From Alicyclobacillus acidiphilus NBRC 100859 (lineage in GTDB: Bacteria > Bacillota > Bacilli > Alicyclobacillales > Alicyclobacillaceae), in the NCBI RefSeq assembly GCF_001544355.1, contig NZ_BCQI01000011.1, positions 1-64,000 of the forward strand: a stretch of 64,000 bases of DNA. Reading direction: 5' to 3'. A program made the position numbers and the translations under genes. The number at the start of each line of letters is the position of its first letter. Positions within the stretch are counted from its first letter, which is position 1. Positions 27,530 to 36,069 of the stretch are shown here, piece by piece. Under the pieces are notes generated by a model. The model was not told the DNA's origin and searched no databases. It saw nothing but the letters and a program-made list of their open reading frames with translations.

Positions 27530-30174
27530 AAATCCTCCATCTCATCAAAATTTTCAATCACAAATTCATGCTGACTCTGGTCTTCTGGGTGTAAGGTATC
27601 TGGAAAACCTGCAACCAACGGCGAATCAGATATACGGTTATCAAAGGTTGGCTGTCCCTTTCTAAGTCTCTCTTCATCTCTCGCCCGTTGAAGCTCCAAC
27701 TCTGTATCCTTAGCTTGAAGGATGGCGTCAACCAACTGTCGTTGGGTCGGGGAGCCCCGATGTGAAAGTCGTTTGTGTAGTCGGGCCGCTAGGCGTACCT
27801 CCTTCTCGGTACGATTACGGAACACCGAATACCGGTAAGAACAGCACTCCAACCAACGTCCGTCCAGATATGCGAAGGCGATTCCCATGTTGTCCGGATC
27901 GTACCGAACCGGAACCCGTTCGTTTTCCCATCGGGCGCTTCGGAATTCTTCATTCCAGTAATAAATTCCGTTAACTTTGATGCCTCTGCCCGGTTCAATT
28001 TTGGATGTGCCTTTGGGCGTTGAAGGACACGTCATGATGACAAAGTCTCGATTGTACGGCACAATCCTGGCAGGTCGTTCTCCGGTGATCGCAATGCCCA
28101 CTTCGTACGCTTCACGCGGGCTTTGTCCGAGAGCGGGATGACGCTTCTGGTCATATGCAGTGAAAAAGTAACTCTCAAGAGCATCGTTCAGTGCTTCCAA
28201 GGTCCAGACTGCCAAACGCTCGGGATTTACTTCATCCGTGATTTGACGAACATTTTTTAGTAGTTGGGTATTGCCCTGCAGTTGATAAATGAACTCAGCA
28301 TGGGTACTTCCAAAGAGACGTTCGATGACGTTGCCATTCCGCGGTTTGCCCTTACGGCTAGTCTTCTCACACTGAAACCGCGCCAAAAGCTGTTCAAAAT
28401 ATACACTTTGAAATTCCTTTCCGCCGTCCACCACGACTTGATCCGGCATACGGTGATACCTGCGTACAATGTCCCGGACCACACGCATCAGAGACCGATA
28501 GCTCGGTTCGTCAAAATCTACGTCAAAACCCAGGATGCGCCTGGAGTACGCATCGATCGCCAACGTTAACCATGGTCTACCGAGAACCTGTCCCCGGCGT
28601 GAAACAAGGAGAATGTCAAGCTGGGTGTGATCAATATGGCAAATTTGAAAGGGCCTATCCCCATGCCTTGGCGTGTCGCGGGCAAGATGCTCTTCGAATA
28701 CCTCATACCGCATAGCAATTTTCTCCCCTTTGCGTTTTCGCTCCTGTTGATGCTTGGGTCGACGTTTCAGAAAGCGCACGAAAGTGACGTAACTTGGAGC
28801 AGGAATTCCTGCCTCCGTACACCGCGCTTGAAGCATTCGGTAACTCGCGAACATCGAGGGGTTGGTGCTTACTTCGTATGTTTCTTCCACCGTGGATTGC
28901 ATGAGTGATAGCAGTTCCTCGGGAATTTTCCTCGTTCGGTTGCCTTTCCGGGCATGTCCGGGGATCAGTCCGTCAAAACCGTACCCGGTTACCTCTTCCG
29001 CTAACCGAAAGGCCCTTTCCCAACGTCGAATGGTCCGGAGAGAAACGTTAGGATCCGGATTGTTATGCGTTTTCCAGTATTGCTTAAGGATTTCGTAACG
29101 CCTCAATGCTTCTCGAAGCGCGTCCGGATGTGTTCCTGAGAGTATGGAAGAGTAGTGATTCACGGGTGCATCTTGTAGAGGCACCCCGGTAATCGATCCC
29201 CTCGCGACCAGTTTCTCGAAGACGTCGATTTTCAGGATGCGAAAGTCGTCACTCGCCTCTCGCTGTAACGTGACTTCCGTCTGTCCAACATGGAATATGG
29301 TCCAAACGATACCATCCCAGGATATGGCCGAACCCGCTGTCAGAGAAATTTGCAGGGGGACACGCGGTGGTGTCGACTCCGAGGTGAGAATGGTCAATGC
29401 TTCGGCCACGTCTCTCGAGGGGTAGAGGTGCACATATTCCGCATCAGCCAAGCATTCTGCGTACCAATCCATGTAAATGTCATTTTGCGCAATCAGAGTA
29501 TAAACGGCATCGGAAGGGATGTCCGATGATGTCGCAAGAAGCTCATACAGCGTCGTTCCGGGATTCTGATACAAATGAGATAGAACCCGATCTTTCACGG
29601 ATCCGGGAACGGTATAAGGGTATTGTAGATAATGGGACAGAAATTCCAGGTTTCGCAAGTATATCGGGTGGAGCTCGGATTTCACGCGTAATCGATAATA
29701 AAGCCCATAGGATTCAGCATAAGCTTGGCCCGGCGGGCATAGCCACTTCCGACCCTGTCGGCAGTAACGGTTTGGCTCTTTCTCCGCTAACTTTTCAAGC
29801 CGTTCGTCCGGCTTCCATTCTTCCCAGCCAGCCTCGTGTTTACGAATCACGAAGAAATCCGGGGTATGCCATATCCCAGCTTTAGTGCCATTGGCTCGAA
29901 CATAGTTCAGTTTGATTTGGCATGGCTGGTCGTAATACTCCAGTACGTCAGGATCATGTTCGTAAATCAAGATTGCACTGCGTTCGACGGAATGGCTCTC
30001 GGCCTGGATGGTAAGCCCCATCTTTTTGCTGCTATACCGGCCAGGAGTATTATAGGGACCGTCATGAATGATACGAACTGGATTTGATGTGCGAATTTGT
30101 TCGATCAGCCGAATAGCTTGTGGTGTCAAGTTGAGCGACGTTGCCCAGTTACGAAATTCCGTTTCCGACAACAC
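27526..30174 (-). CDS. tnsAB: TnsA-TnsB fusion transposase
   Basis: An 882-residue protein. Residues about 60-180 look like TnsA endonuclease: an early Glu (ESHSVE), HDPDVLEYYDQP, TPDFFV with Asp106, and EWKP with Lys121, which fit the E...D...ExK nuclease core. From about residue 195 on comes a TnsB/integrase: helix-turn-helix regions, then an rve core with Asp515 (HIDHT), Asp583 (VVDGGKEF) and Glu618 (GNVIERLFG), giving D-35-E spacing, and a C-terminal beta/Mu-type part with an acidic tail. One polypeptide could cut both 5' and 3' ends for clean cut-and-paste. GTG 30174 was chosen because GGAGG lies 8 nt upstream; GTG 30183 overlaps it. Confidence 0.88.
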   Translation of the reverse strand: MLSETEFRNWATSLNLTPQAIRLIEQIRTSNPVRIIHDGPYNTPGRYSSKKMGLTIQAESHSVERSAILIYEHDPDVLEYYDQPCQIKLNYVRANGTKAGIWHTPDFFVIRKHEAGWEEWKPDERLEKLAEKEPNRYCRQGRKWLCPPGQAYAESYGLYYRLRVKSELHPIYLRNLEFLSHYLQYPYTVPGSVKDRVLSHLYQNPGTTLYELLATSSDIPSDAVYTLIAQNDIYMDWYAECLADAEYVHLYPSRDVAEALTILTSESTPPRVPLQISLTAGSAISWDGIVWTIFHVGQTEVTLQREASDDFRILKIDVFEKLVARGSITGVPLQDAPVNHYSSILSGTHPDALREALRRYEILKQYWKTHNNPDPNVSLRTIRRWERAFRLAEEVTGYGFDGLIPGHARKGNRTRKIPEELLSLMQSTVEETYEVSTNPSMFASYRMLQARCTEAGIPAPSYVTFVRFLKRRPKHQQERKRKGEKIAMRYEVFEEHLARDTPRHGDRPFQICHIDHTQLDILLVSRRGQVLGRPWLTLAIDAYSRRILGFDVDFDEPSYRSLMRVVRDIVRRYHRMPDQVVVDGGKEFQSVYFEQLLARFQCEKTSRKGKPRNGNVIERLFGSTHAEFIYQLQGNTQLLKNVRQITDEVNPERLAVWTLEALNDALESYFFTAYDQKRHPALGQSPREAYEVGIAITGERPARIVPYNRDFVIMTCPSTPKGTSKIEPGRGIKVNGIYYWNEEFRSARWENERVPVRYDPDNMGIAFAYLDGRWLECCSYRYSVFRNRTEKEVRLAARLHKRLSHRGSPTQRQLVDAILQAKDTELELQRARDEERLRKGQPTFDNRISDSPLVAGFPDTLHPEDQSQHEFVIENFDEMEDL

Positions 30175-30221
30175 GTTGGACACCTCCGGGCATGTCCGAC
30201 GACGCCATTCATGGCGTCAGG

Positions 30222-31646
30222 TTATCTTGTGAACGAGGATACCAGTACGCGCGTAATGTCGCCGTTTTGATCTGCACTTGGACCTATTGCGTTGTCGTTA
30301 CGAAGACAAGTTTCTTTTGCTTGTCTCCATATGTCTCGAACAGAAGTCTCTCGTAACAGACCAGGCTTCCCCAGAGTCCGCTCAACTGCCCGCGCGCTTG
30401 GGTATATGCCTGTGGCATAAAGGTCGGCCACACAGTCAGTGATGACCTCCTTCAAGTGCTTCAGTCGGTGATCACACGCCTTGCGACGCGCTTCTTCATA
30501 CCGGGCGCTTAGAGCCCGCGACAGTTCCGGATGCCACACTCGCAATTGTCGTCGGTTCACGCCCAGTTCCCGAGCGACCTGCGCCAGAGAAGGTGGGGGG
30601 ATTCGTGTCAAAGCTTCTTCCAAAGCTCGTGCTGTTTCGTTCTGATTGGTGTGATTGGTGTTACTTCGCTTTCTGAATGGGCGGATAAGCCTAATATTTT
30701 TCTTCACAGATAAATCGGATCGCACATGCGGTATTTCATCGGTTAGAATCTCCGCAATCGATTTGCCGAGCCGAAGGCTGATTTGCACTAACGTTGGGAG
30801 TGGGATGCGCGATTTCCCCCAATACCAACCCCACAGCGTGTTTTTTGGTACGCCAATTTCTCGTGCGAGCTTAGCGCAATTGCCGTCGGTCAACACCAAG
30901 AGTCGGCGTAAAATATCCGAAGTGGATTGTGCACCCGTAACATTTGGATTGTTTACTGCAAATCGAATCATCTCATCAACGCACGTCGCAATGTCTGGTT
31001 GAATGTTTTCATAAAAGTTTGGTGACGACATCGCATTCGTCTTGGAGACTTCCGTCGATCCCAGCCATTGGCCACACCTGCAAAATCCCGGTTGTACATA
31101 ACGCTCCCAGTGGTAAAGTTGTCTGCCACAACACACACACGTATCGCGTAGTTGTATGCGGTGACGAGGACATATTGTAACGACTTGAACAGACCACAAC
31201 AGTGGTTCATGCGTAATCTGTCCGGTTGCTCGCCATGCGTCATAGCACATCGGGCACCATGCGCGTTTCGTTCGTAACAAGTTTCGAACCGACAAAACGT
31301 GGCGCCACGGATAGAAGGTCAGTTGTTCCAGACCGACGACGTGAGTGAGCCTCGACAATACTTGAATTGCCTCGCGGGTGCTCTGGCCGACTCCATTCAT
31401 GGCTACGCTATGTGCCAAGTAGCGCGTTCCGCCGTTGGCCGTGATGCGATTCAAGTATTTCTTGTCTACAGCAGGTGCCCATACAGAAGCAAGAAATATG
31501 GCCATGTTCATGCCGTGCTCGTATACGAGCCGGTTGACATAGCTGGTAAGGCTCTCCGGTCGTGGGCTTGTTATGGGCTTCAGAGCGTACAGCATCGATC
31601 GTGTTGGGATCGGTAGTGATTCCCAAGTATCGGAATCAAATTGCAT
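30222..31646 (-). CDS. TniQ/TnsD family target-selector protein B with XRE-like helix-turn-helix
   Basis: A 474-residue protein (from the ATG at 31646, with a perfect TATAAT 55 nt upstream). The N-terminal TniQ region has ESLTSYVNRLVYEHGM, FYPWRHVL, then zinc motifs CPMC...CPRH and CVCC...CRCG. Unlike protein A it carries a clear XRE-type helix-turn-helix at about 250-305 (NCAKLAREIGVPKNTLWGW), then a second HTH-like unit PPSLAQVARELGVNRRQL. It is the first gene of the operon and lies 47 bp upstream of tnsAB. Two different selectors in one element suggest two targeting routes. Confidence 0.82.
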   Translation of the reverse strand: MQFDSDTWESLPIPTRSMLYALKPITSPRPESLTSYVNRLVYEHGMNMAIFLASVWAPAVDKKYLNRITANGGTRYLAHSVAMNGVGQSTREAIQVLSRLTHVVGLEQLTFYPWRHVLSVRNLLRTKRAWCPMCYDAWRATGQITHEPLLWSVQVVTICPRHRIQLRDTCVCCGRQLYHWERYVQPGFCRCGQWLGSTEVSKTNAMSSPNFYENIQPDIATCVDEMIRFAVNNPNVTGAQSTSDILRRLLVLTDGNCAKLAREIGVPKNTLWGWYWGKSRIPLPTLVQISLRLGKSIAEILTDEIPHVRSDLSVKKNIRLIRPFRKRSNTNHTNQNETARALEEALTRIPPPSLAQVARELGVNRRQLRVWHPELSRALSARYEEARRKACDHRLKHLKEVITDCVADLYATGIYPSARAVERTLGKPGLLRETSVRDIWRQAKETCLRNDNAIGPSADQNGDITRVLVSSFTR

Positions 31647-31700
31647 TGTTCCAACACCTGTCCTTTCCACTCCATCTATCGGGCATGACTCTTTGAGGCA

Positions 31701-31706
31701 ATTATA
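31701..31706 (-). promoter_or_regulatory. -10 box upstream of the transposition operon
   Basis: A perfect TATAAT reads on the minus strand 55 nt before the proposed start of TniQ protein B. No good -35 box stands 16-18 bp upstream, so the promoter may need an activator or be weak. Confidence 0.4.
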
Positions 31707-31814
31707 GAACCTCATGCTTTTCTGTACCGGAGGAATGGAAGAGTAAAAAATACGTTGTTTTGCAACTTGTAAAATCAATAGGATGTGGTAAAATATTCAG
31801 ACAACATTAAACAG

Positions 31815-31969
31815 TGATATCCACCTAAAGTTAGTACTTTAGGAGCTTTTTCTCACGGGGCTTTATGCCCAGTCTGAAGACGAACTTCGAGGTGGTTGCT
31901 CTGAGAACCGTCGGCGTCCGGCTCACGTGAATTTATCTTGTCATCCGAGCCTGACTGTGGGTACGATAT
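31815..31969 (-). mobile_element. IS200/IS605-type remnant: TnpB tail and right-end RNA-like sequence
   Basis: Reading the minus strand, an open stretch from 31969 ends with GSQSNHLEVRLQTGHKAP and a stop at 31853-31855. This resembles the C-terminal tail of IS605 OrfB/TnpB proteins. It is followed by GCCCCGTGAGAAAAAGCTCC, then the hairpin CCTAAAG/CTTTAGG (31824-31843) and GGATATCACTG, which is the layout of the element's right end where TnpB guide (omega) RNAs are made. No other part of TnpB or TnpA is present nearby. Confidence 0.5.
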
Positions 31970-32144
31970 TCACCAGTTTTTGAACGAGGATGTGCGGAGT
32001 ACGGAGGCACATTGTGTTCAAGCTAAGCATTAAGTTGGTGAATCACGCCTGGATGTCGAGTTCGTCTTTAGTTCAAGTTCCGGCGGGATGGTTTTTCCAT
32101 AAAATGTATTTCTTCTTGTTATTCAATACTTCAATACGCGATGT

Positions 32145-32633
32145 TCATTTTTGCTGCCAAGAATCCGGCCTCCAGTCTGAATCCTCCGGGATGGGACTGA
32201 GTCCCAAACGAGTCATTGCCTTGTTGACTCGTTCCAAAATCTTTAGCTCCCGCTCCTCGGTACTCAACGTCTCGTCCTGCAATGTGAGGTCCCCAATCTC
32301 AATCCCGGTAACCTCGGACGCCTGCTCGGGTGACATACCGTACGAGGCGATAAGTTTCTGTCCAATCCGCCGAGCTTCCTCAATGCGACCTAATTCGTGT
32401 CCAATTTTCACGCCCTGTTTAATTAAATTGCCACAATGCTCCTCCCATCGCCTCAATTGATCACGCGTGAAGACAAACTTCTTATCCGGCTCCTGATCCA
32501 CCCATTCACCCATCACTTTTAGGACGCGCGTGACCTCTATTTCATCTCCATCCGGGACGCCGAGCTGTTTCAACCCGCCTGCATTTACAAATGCCGTCAT
32601 GAACTCAGCAATCAAGGACCGTAACTTGTCCAT
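32145..32633 (-). CDS. Hypothetical helical protein, possible Rpn/PD-(D/E)XK transposase fragment
   Basis: A 162-residue mostly helical, charged protein whose ATG has AAAGGAGATCCCG upstream. The C-terminal half contains KIGHELGRIEEARRIGQKLIASYGMSPEQASEVTGI (positions about 85-120). Such a run of Glu/Lys helices followed by a small HTH-like end is typical of the C-terminus of Rpn-type (PD-(D/E)XK nuclease) transposase relatives. The nuclease core itself is not visible, so the gene is either a shortened relative or something else. It lies inside the presumed cargo next to the IS605 remnant. Confidence 0.45.
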   Translation of the reverse strand: MDKLRSLIAEFMTAFVNAGGLKQLGVPDGDEIEVTRVLKVMGEWVDQEPDKKFVFTRDQLRRWEEHCGNLIKQGVKIGHELGRIEEARRIGQKLIASYGMSPEQASEVTGIEIGDLTLQDETLSTEERELKILERVNKAMTRLGLSPIPEDSDWRPDSWQQK

Positions 32634-32903
32634 AGTCGGGATCTCCTTTCGTAACAGGGTTAAGGAGGCCATTCCCGGTTGTCAAGCTTCCAACTCAATA
32701 TCACACGACATCACACGACTGGAATGTTTCCAGGTTCATTTTACCACTGTGCACGGTGACCCGTGTCAATGCTCTCGTCGTGCAAATAGTCATCCAGAGC
32801 TAGGAGTTGCAGACAAGGCCGGCCCACGGTGGGATCAATGGTCAAAGGAAATCGAGAATCCCGACACTTTTTATGTCGTTAATACCGATAGTTTTATATC
32901 CAT

Positions 32904-33122
32904 GGACTGGTACGCCGGTATGCAAACGTCATTGGCTGCGATTTGGGACCCAAGATTACACCTATTGGATCACTTGCTACCCTGCTATGGTTGCACGTAC
33001 TGAGCAAGAAGGGAGTTACTATCACCTGAGGAAGATACGTCAGGACTGGGGTTGTGCTCACGATTCCCACGTTGTTCGTGACCCTGACCGGGCTGTATGT
33101 CTGGTTGGTACTCGTGGGGTGA
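32904..33122 (+). pseudogene. arsB: arsB C-terminal remnant with an in-frame stop
   Basis: From 32904 the plus strand encodes a piece that matches the end of ArsB arsenite pumps: [20 protein letters not shown], then [15 protein letters not shown], a TGA at 33027-33029 where tryptophan is expected, then TGVVLTIPTLFVTLTGLYVW and a natural stop at 33120-33122. The N-terminal 80% of the pump is missing; the sequence from 32640 to 32900 has no similarity I can see. The intact arsC starts 22 bp downstream, so this was an arsB-arsC operon. Arsenite export by this copy should be lost. Confidence 0.8.
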
Positions 33123-33144
33123 CACTTGAGGAGGTGGTTGTGGA

Positions 33145-33567
33145 ATGAAAAGGCCAATTGTGTATTTTCTTTGCACCGGAAACTCGTGCCGGAGCCAAAT
33201 GGCGGAAGGATGGGCGAGACTCCTTGGCGGGGACAGAATTGAAGCCCACAGTGTCGGCGTGGAGGCGCACGGATTGAACCCTCGAGCTGTGTCCGTCATG
33301 AAGGAAGCCGGCGTGGACATTTCGCACCACACATCCAAGTTGATTGATCTTGAGATTTTGAACCTGGCTGACTATGCTATCACGTTGTGCGGTGATGCCA
33401 ACGATCGCTGCCCGATGACTCCTCCCTATGTGAAGCGTCTGCACTGGGGATTCGAAGATCCAGCCGAGGCCACGGGAACGGAAGACCAGTTCCAAGCAAA
33501 GATTCGGGAGGTCCGGGATGCCATCCGGGATCGGATTCAAACGTTTCTCGACGAACTGTCAGAATGA
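33145..33567 (+). CDS. arsC: Thioredoxin-coupled arsenate reductase
   Basis: Reduces arsenate to arsenite in the cytoplasm. It is 140 residues, of the low-molecular-weight phosphatase fold. The P-loop is [13 protein letters not shown] with nucleophile Cys11 and Arg17; the redox pair is in [12 protein letters not shown] (Cys83 and Cys90), so the full three-cysteine relay of the thioredoxin-dependent class is there. ATG is preceded by GAGGAGG. Its normal partner ArsB is broken just upstream, and no other arsenite pump is seen in the window, so alone it would make arsenate more toxic unless an exporter exists elsewhere. Confidence 0.93.
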   Translation: MKRPIVYFLCTGNSCRSQMAEGWARLLGGDRIEAHSVGVEAHGLNPRAVSVMKEAGVDISHHTSKLIDLEILNLADYAITLCGDANDRCPMTPPYVKRLHWGFEDPAEATGTEDQFQAKIREVRDAIRDRIQTFLDELSE

Positions 33568-33655
33568 AATCGAATTGAATGACCGGGTGCGCACTCAGCA
33601 CTGGACTGCCGGGAAGCGATCTGGTTGATGGGTAGGAAAGATTTGTTCACAGCGG

Positions 33656-33692
33656 GAGTCCGTATCCTGACTTGAGGGATGCGGACTCTTAT
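33656..33692 (+). terminator. Terminator after arsC
   Basis: GAGTCCGTATCC pairs with GGATGCGGACTC (33677-33688), a 12-bp stem with one G-T pair, followed by TTATTG. Confidence 0.7.
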
Positions 33693-33712
33693 TGCTGAAC
33701 GGGGGTGGTTAG

Positions 33713-34038
33713 ATGCACAAAGCTTACCTACTGTTTGTGCTTGCTGGACTAGCAGAAATCGGTGGCGGATACCTGGTGTGGCTGTGGCTGCGCAGCGGAA
33801 AACCCTTGTGGGTCGGTCTTGCGGGCGGGGCCGTCCTCTTTTTTATACGGCGTGATCGCCACCCGGCAGGAGTTCTCGTCGTTCGGCCGGGTGTATGCAG
33901 CATACGGAGGTGTGTTCATCGTGATGTCTCTGCTGTGGGGTTGGTGGGTTGCGAGAGGAGGCACCTCACGTGAGGGATTGGATTGGGGCGGCAATCTGTC
34001 TCGTCGGAGTCGGCGTGATGCTGTGGGGATCGAAGTGA
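33713..34038 (+). pseudogene. YnfA/UPF0060 family small membrane protein, two frameshifts
   Basis: The start [20 protein letters not shown] and the later pieces [20 protein letters not shown] and [16 protein letters not shown] (ending WGSK and stop at 34036) together make a complete UPF0060/YnfA protein of about 107 residues with four membrane helices. They lie in three frames. The first shift is at the T-run of 33838-33844 (one T too many); the second lies between about 33950 and 33975, in a purine-rich stretch. These small proteins belong to the wider drug/metabolite transporter group. It lies between arsC and the mercury genes. Confidence 0.78.
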
Positions 34039-34098
34039 GCCTCGGCAGTCAATGAACGACGGAATCGGGGACTGACCGCAAACACGGTAACGTTCGTA

Positions 34099-34126
34099 TT
34101 GACGATGTAAAATATTTGGTTATCAT
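34099..34126 (+). promoter_or_regulatory. Promoter of the mercury operon with AT-rich dyad
   Basis: TTGACG, a 16-bp spacer and TATCAT form a good sigma-A promoter. The downstream part TATCATAATATATA is an AT-rich imperfect dyad overlapping the -10 region, where an ArsR-family repressor such as the one encoded in this operon could bind. Confidence 0.5.
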
Positions 34127-34159
34127 AATATATAAACGATGTGTGGGGGAGGTTATACG

Positions 34160-34456
34160 ATGGAACAACCGCATGACCATTCGCACAAGCCGGCGTGCTC
34201 CTCTGGTTCGTCTTGGGCACTGTTCGGAATACCGATTGCGGCCATCCTCTGCTGTGGGCTGCCGGTGCTGCTCACGGCGTTCGGTCTGACGGCGGCTGGG
34301 GCGTTCTTGACGGCGAATCGGTACATCATCCTGGGCGGGATGGTGCTGTTGATGGGGCTCGGTATGTTCGTCGGATCGAGAAAAGGGAGAATGTGTAGCC
34401 ACGGGTCCTGTGGGGCCTGCCGAACACAAACCGAACCCGCAGACACCGCAGAATGA
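34160..34456 (+). CDS. MerF/MerT-like mercuric ion membrane protein
   Basis: A 98-residue membrane protein with a His-rich N-terminus (PHDHSHK), two hydrophobic helices, and a vicinal cysteine pair inside helix 1 (IAAILCCGLPVLLTAFG). Three further Cys, including CGAC, lie in the C-terminal tail. This arrangement is that of MerF/MerT uptake proteins that pass Hg(II) from outside to MerA by thiol exchange. ATG follows GGGGGAGGTTATACG. It is the first gene of a run ending in merA. Direct evidence of the substrate is lacking, but the context is strong. Confidence 0.72.
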   Translation: MEQPHDHSHKPACSSGSSWALFGIPIAAILCCGLPVLLTAFGLTAAGAFLTANRYIILGGMVLLMGLGMFVGSRKGRMCSHGSCGACRTQTEPADTAE

Positions 34457-34477
34457 GCGCTGAGGAGGAACCCACAC

Positions 34478-34816
34478 ATGGCACAGCTCAAGCTTCAGCC
34501 GGAAGAGGTAGTTCAGACGGAAATCTATGCGAAGTTTTTTCACGGGCTGTCCAATCCAACACGGCTTCGCATCGTGGAGATTTTGCTGGACGGCGAGAAG
34601 AATGTCAGCCAGTTGGTGGAGGCCACCGGCGCCACGCAGAGCCAGGTATCCAACCAGTTGGCTTGCCTCAAGTGGTGCGGGTACGTCACCTCTCGCCAGG
34701 AGGGCAAGTACGTGCTGTACCGGATCTCGGACGAGCGTGTGCGGACCATCCTTCAATTGGCCAAGTCCATTGTGGCGGACAATGCCGAACACATCCGTTG
34801 CTGTACCCGGATGTGA
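34478..34816 (+). CDS. ArsR/SmtB family metal-sensing repressor, CmtR-like
   Basis: A 112-residue winged-helix repressor. The recognition region is NVSQLVEATGATQSQVSNQL and is followed by LACLKWCGYV. The Cys-x3-Cys in this helix matches the metal site of CmtR (Cys57/Cys61 in M. tuberculosis), and the C-terminus HIRCCTRM offers further thiols, as CmtR uses a C-terminal Cys. Cd, Pb or Hg are therefore likely inducers. It takes the place of a MerR-type activator, which is not seen anywhere near merA. Confidence 0.8.
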   Translation: MAQLKLQPEEVVQTEIYAKFFHGLSNPTRLRIVEILLDGEKNVSQLVEATGATQSQVSNQLACLKWCGYVTSRQEGKYVLYRISDERVRTILQLAKSIVADNAEHIRCCTRM

Positions 34817-34849
34817 CAGTGCCAGGCGTTCAGTGGGAGGTGGATAAGA

Positions 34850-35379
34850 ATGAGCAGGCTTTGGTTAGGTGGCGCTTTGGTGGTGTTGCTCGGAGCAGGC
34901 GCCTATGGGTTCACTCACTTTGGACATGCCTTATCGGGTTCTGCACCACAGCCGTCTGCGCAAGCGGTGGCGACAAACGGTCAGTCCACAACCGGGACAA
35001 CCGTTAGCGACTTGACTCTCGTGGACACGGGGGAAAGCGGATTCTGATCGATCCGAACGAGAAGACGGTCCTCCATTTTCTCACCACGTCGTGTGCGGTC
35101 TGCCTGCCAACGGAAACCACCCTGGCGAAGTTTCAGAACACGCCGGGTGTGCAACCGATCTCTATCGATGTGGAGCCGCAGGCCGATAATCAGGTCACCA
35201 TACAGCAGTTTTCAAAGGCAGCGAACACCCACTGGCAGTACGTCTTGGCGACGGATGCGAATCTGCTCGAGCGCTTTCACGTAACGGAGCTGGACACGGT
35301 GGTGGTCTTGTACCACAACCACGTCATCTTTGACGGAGTCGCACCGACAGCGGTACAGTTGCAGAAGGTGTTGGCATGA
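34850..35379 (+). pseudogene. Thioredoxin-like membrane/secreted protein of the mercury operon, one frameshift
   Basis: The first part (MSRLWLGGALVVLLGAGAYG, then a Ser/Thr-rich linker) gives a signal anchor. The second part, in another frame, has the thioredoxin-like fold TVLHFLTTSCAVCLPTETTL with the redox pair CAVC. Adding one G to the G-run at 35029-35033 joins them as ...LVDTG-GKRILIDP..., a complete protein of about 176 residues. Its stop overlaps the ccdA start, which suggests a CcdA-fed redox protein for keeping Hg-binding or envelope thiols reduced. Confidence 0.78.
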
Positions 35380-36047
35380 ACGGGGATCTCGCCGTCGTTC
35401 TCGGTGCTGGCATGATGGCTGCTTTCAACCCGTGCGGTGTGGCCATGCTCCCATCTTACATCGTTCACTTGATTGCGGGGCGTGAGCGCCGTGCGTGGGA
35501 TGGGCTGTGGGCCGGGCTGGTGATGACCGCTGGGTTTTTCACCGTGTTCCTACTGGCAGGAATGGTGTCGGTGATGTTCTCCGAGGTTTTGGGGAAAGCG
35601 GTGGCGTGGATTGCGGAGAGCATTGGTGCCCTCTTCGTCGTATTGGGCACACTCATGATGTTTGGCAAGGGCGGACTGGCGTTCCACATTGGCGGTGATT
35701 GGAACCACAAGCCAGGCACGTCATGGTCTGTGTTTCTGTATGGGATTGCGTATGCGCTCGGGTCGCTTGGTTGTACGTCGCCGCTCTTCTCCGTACTGGT
35801 CCTCTCCTCGTTTCACAGCGAGGGACTGGCCGGAGGCCTAACCGATTTCATTTTGTACGGTTTGAGCATGGACTTTGTGGTGACGGTCATTTCCCTGGCG
35901 TCCACCATCTTGCAGCAGTTGGTCGGCAAGTGGGTGCGGGCCGGGGCTCGCTGGATGGGACGTTTGAGCGGATTGATCACCTTGGCCACGGGCGTTTACC
36001 TGGTGATCTACTGGTGGCCCTACGTCCATCTGGGACAAGGCGTGTGA
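35376..36047 (+). CDS. ccdA: CcdA/DsbD-type thiol-electron membrane protein
   Basis: A 223-residue protein with six predicted helices and the two conserved cysteines in [14 protein letters not shown] (helix 1) and [12 protein letters not shown] (helix 4). CcdA carries electrons from cytoplasmic thioredoxin to extracytoplasmic thioredoxin-like proteins. The ATGA overlap with the upstream thioredoxin-like gene shows they worked as a pair, and the next gene is merA. A different, broken ccdA lies at 46.6-47.3 kb. Confidence 0.85.
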   Translation: MNGDLAVVLGAGMMAAFNPCGVAMLPSYIVHLIAGRERRAWDGLWAGLVMTAGFFTVFLLAGMVSVMFSEVLGKAVAWIAESIGALFVVLGTLMMFGKGGLAFHIGGDWNHKPGTSWSVFLYGIAYALGSLGCTSPLFSVLVLSSFHSEGLAGGLTDFILYGLSMDFVVTVISLASTILQQLVGKWVRAGARWMGRLSGLITLATGVYLVIYWWPYVHLGQGV

Positions 36048-36069
36048 CAGAAAACGAGGTGCTGTCAAG

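Noticed and set aside
31850-31970. Group II intron domain V (GAGCCG...CGGTTC hairpin)
   Set aside because: The stem is only about 6 bp, the bulge and AGC triad are not in place, and the sequence reads better as a TnpB tail.
24747-32140. CRISPR array or Cas genes linked to the Tn7-like transposition genes
   Set aside because: No set of regularly spaced direct repeats with unique spacers is visible and no Cas-like protein is encoded; the three 21-bp repeats are at an element end and not array-like.
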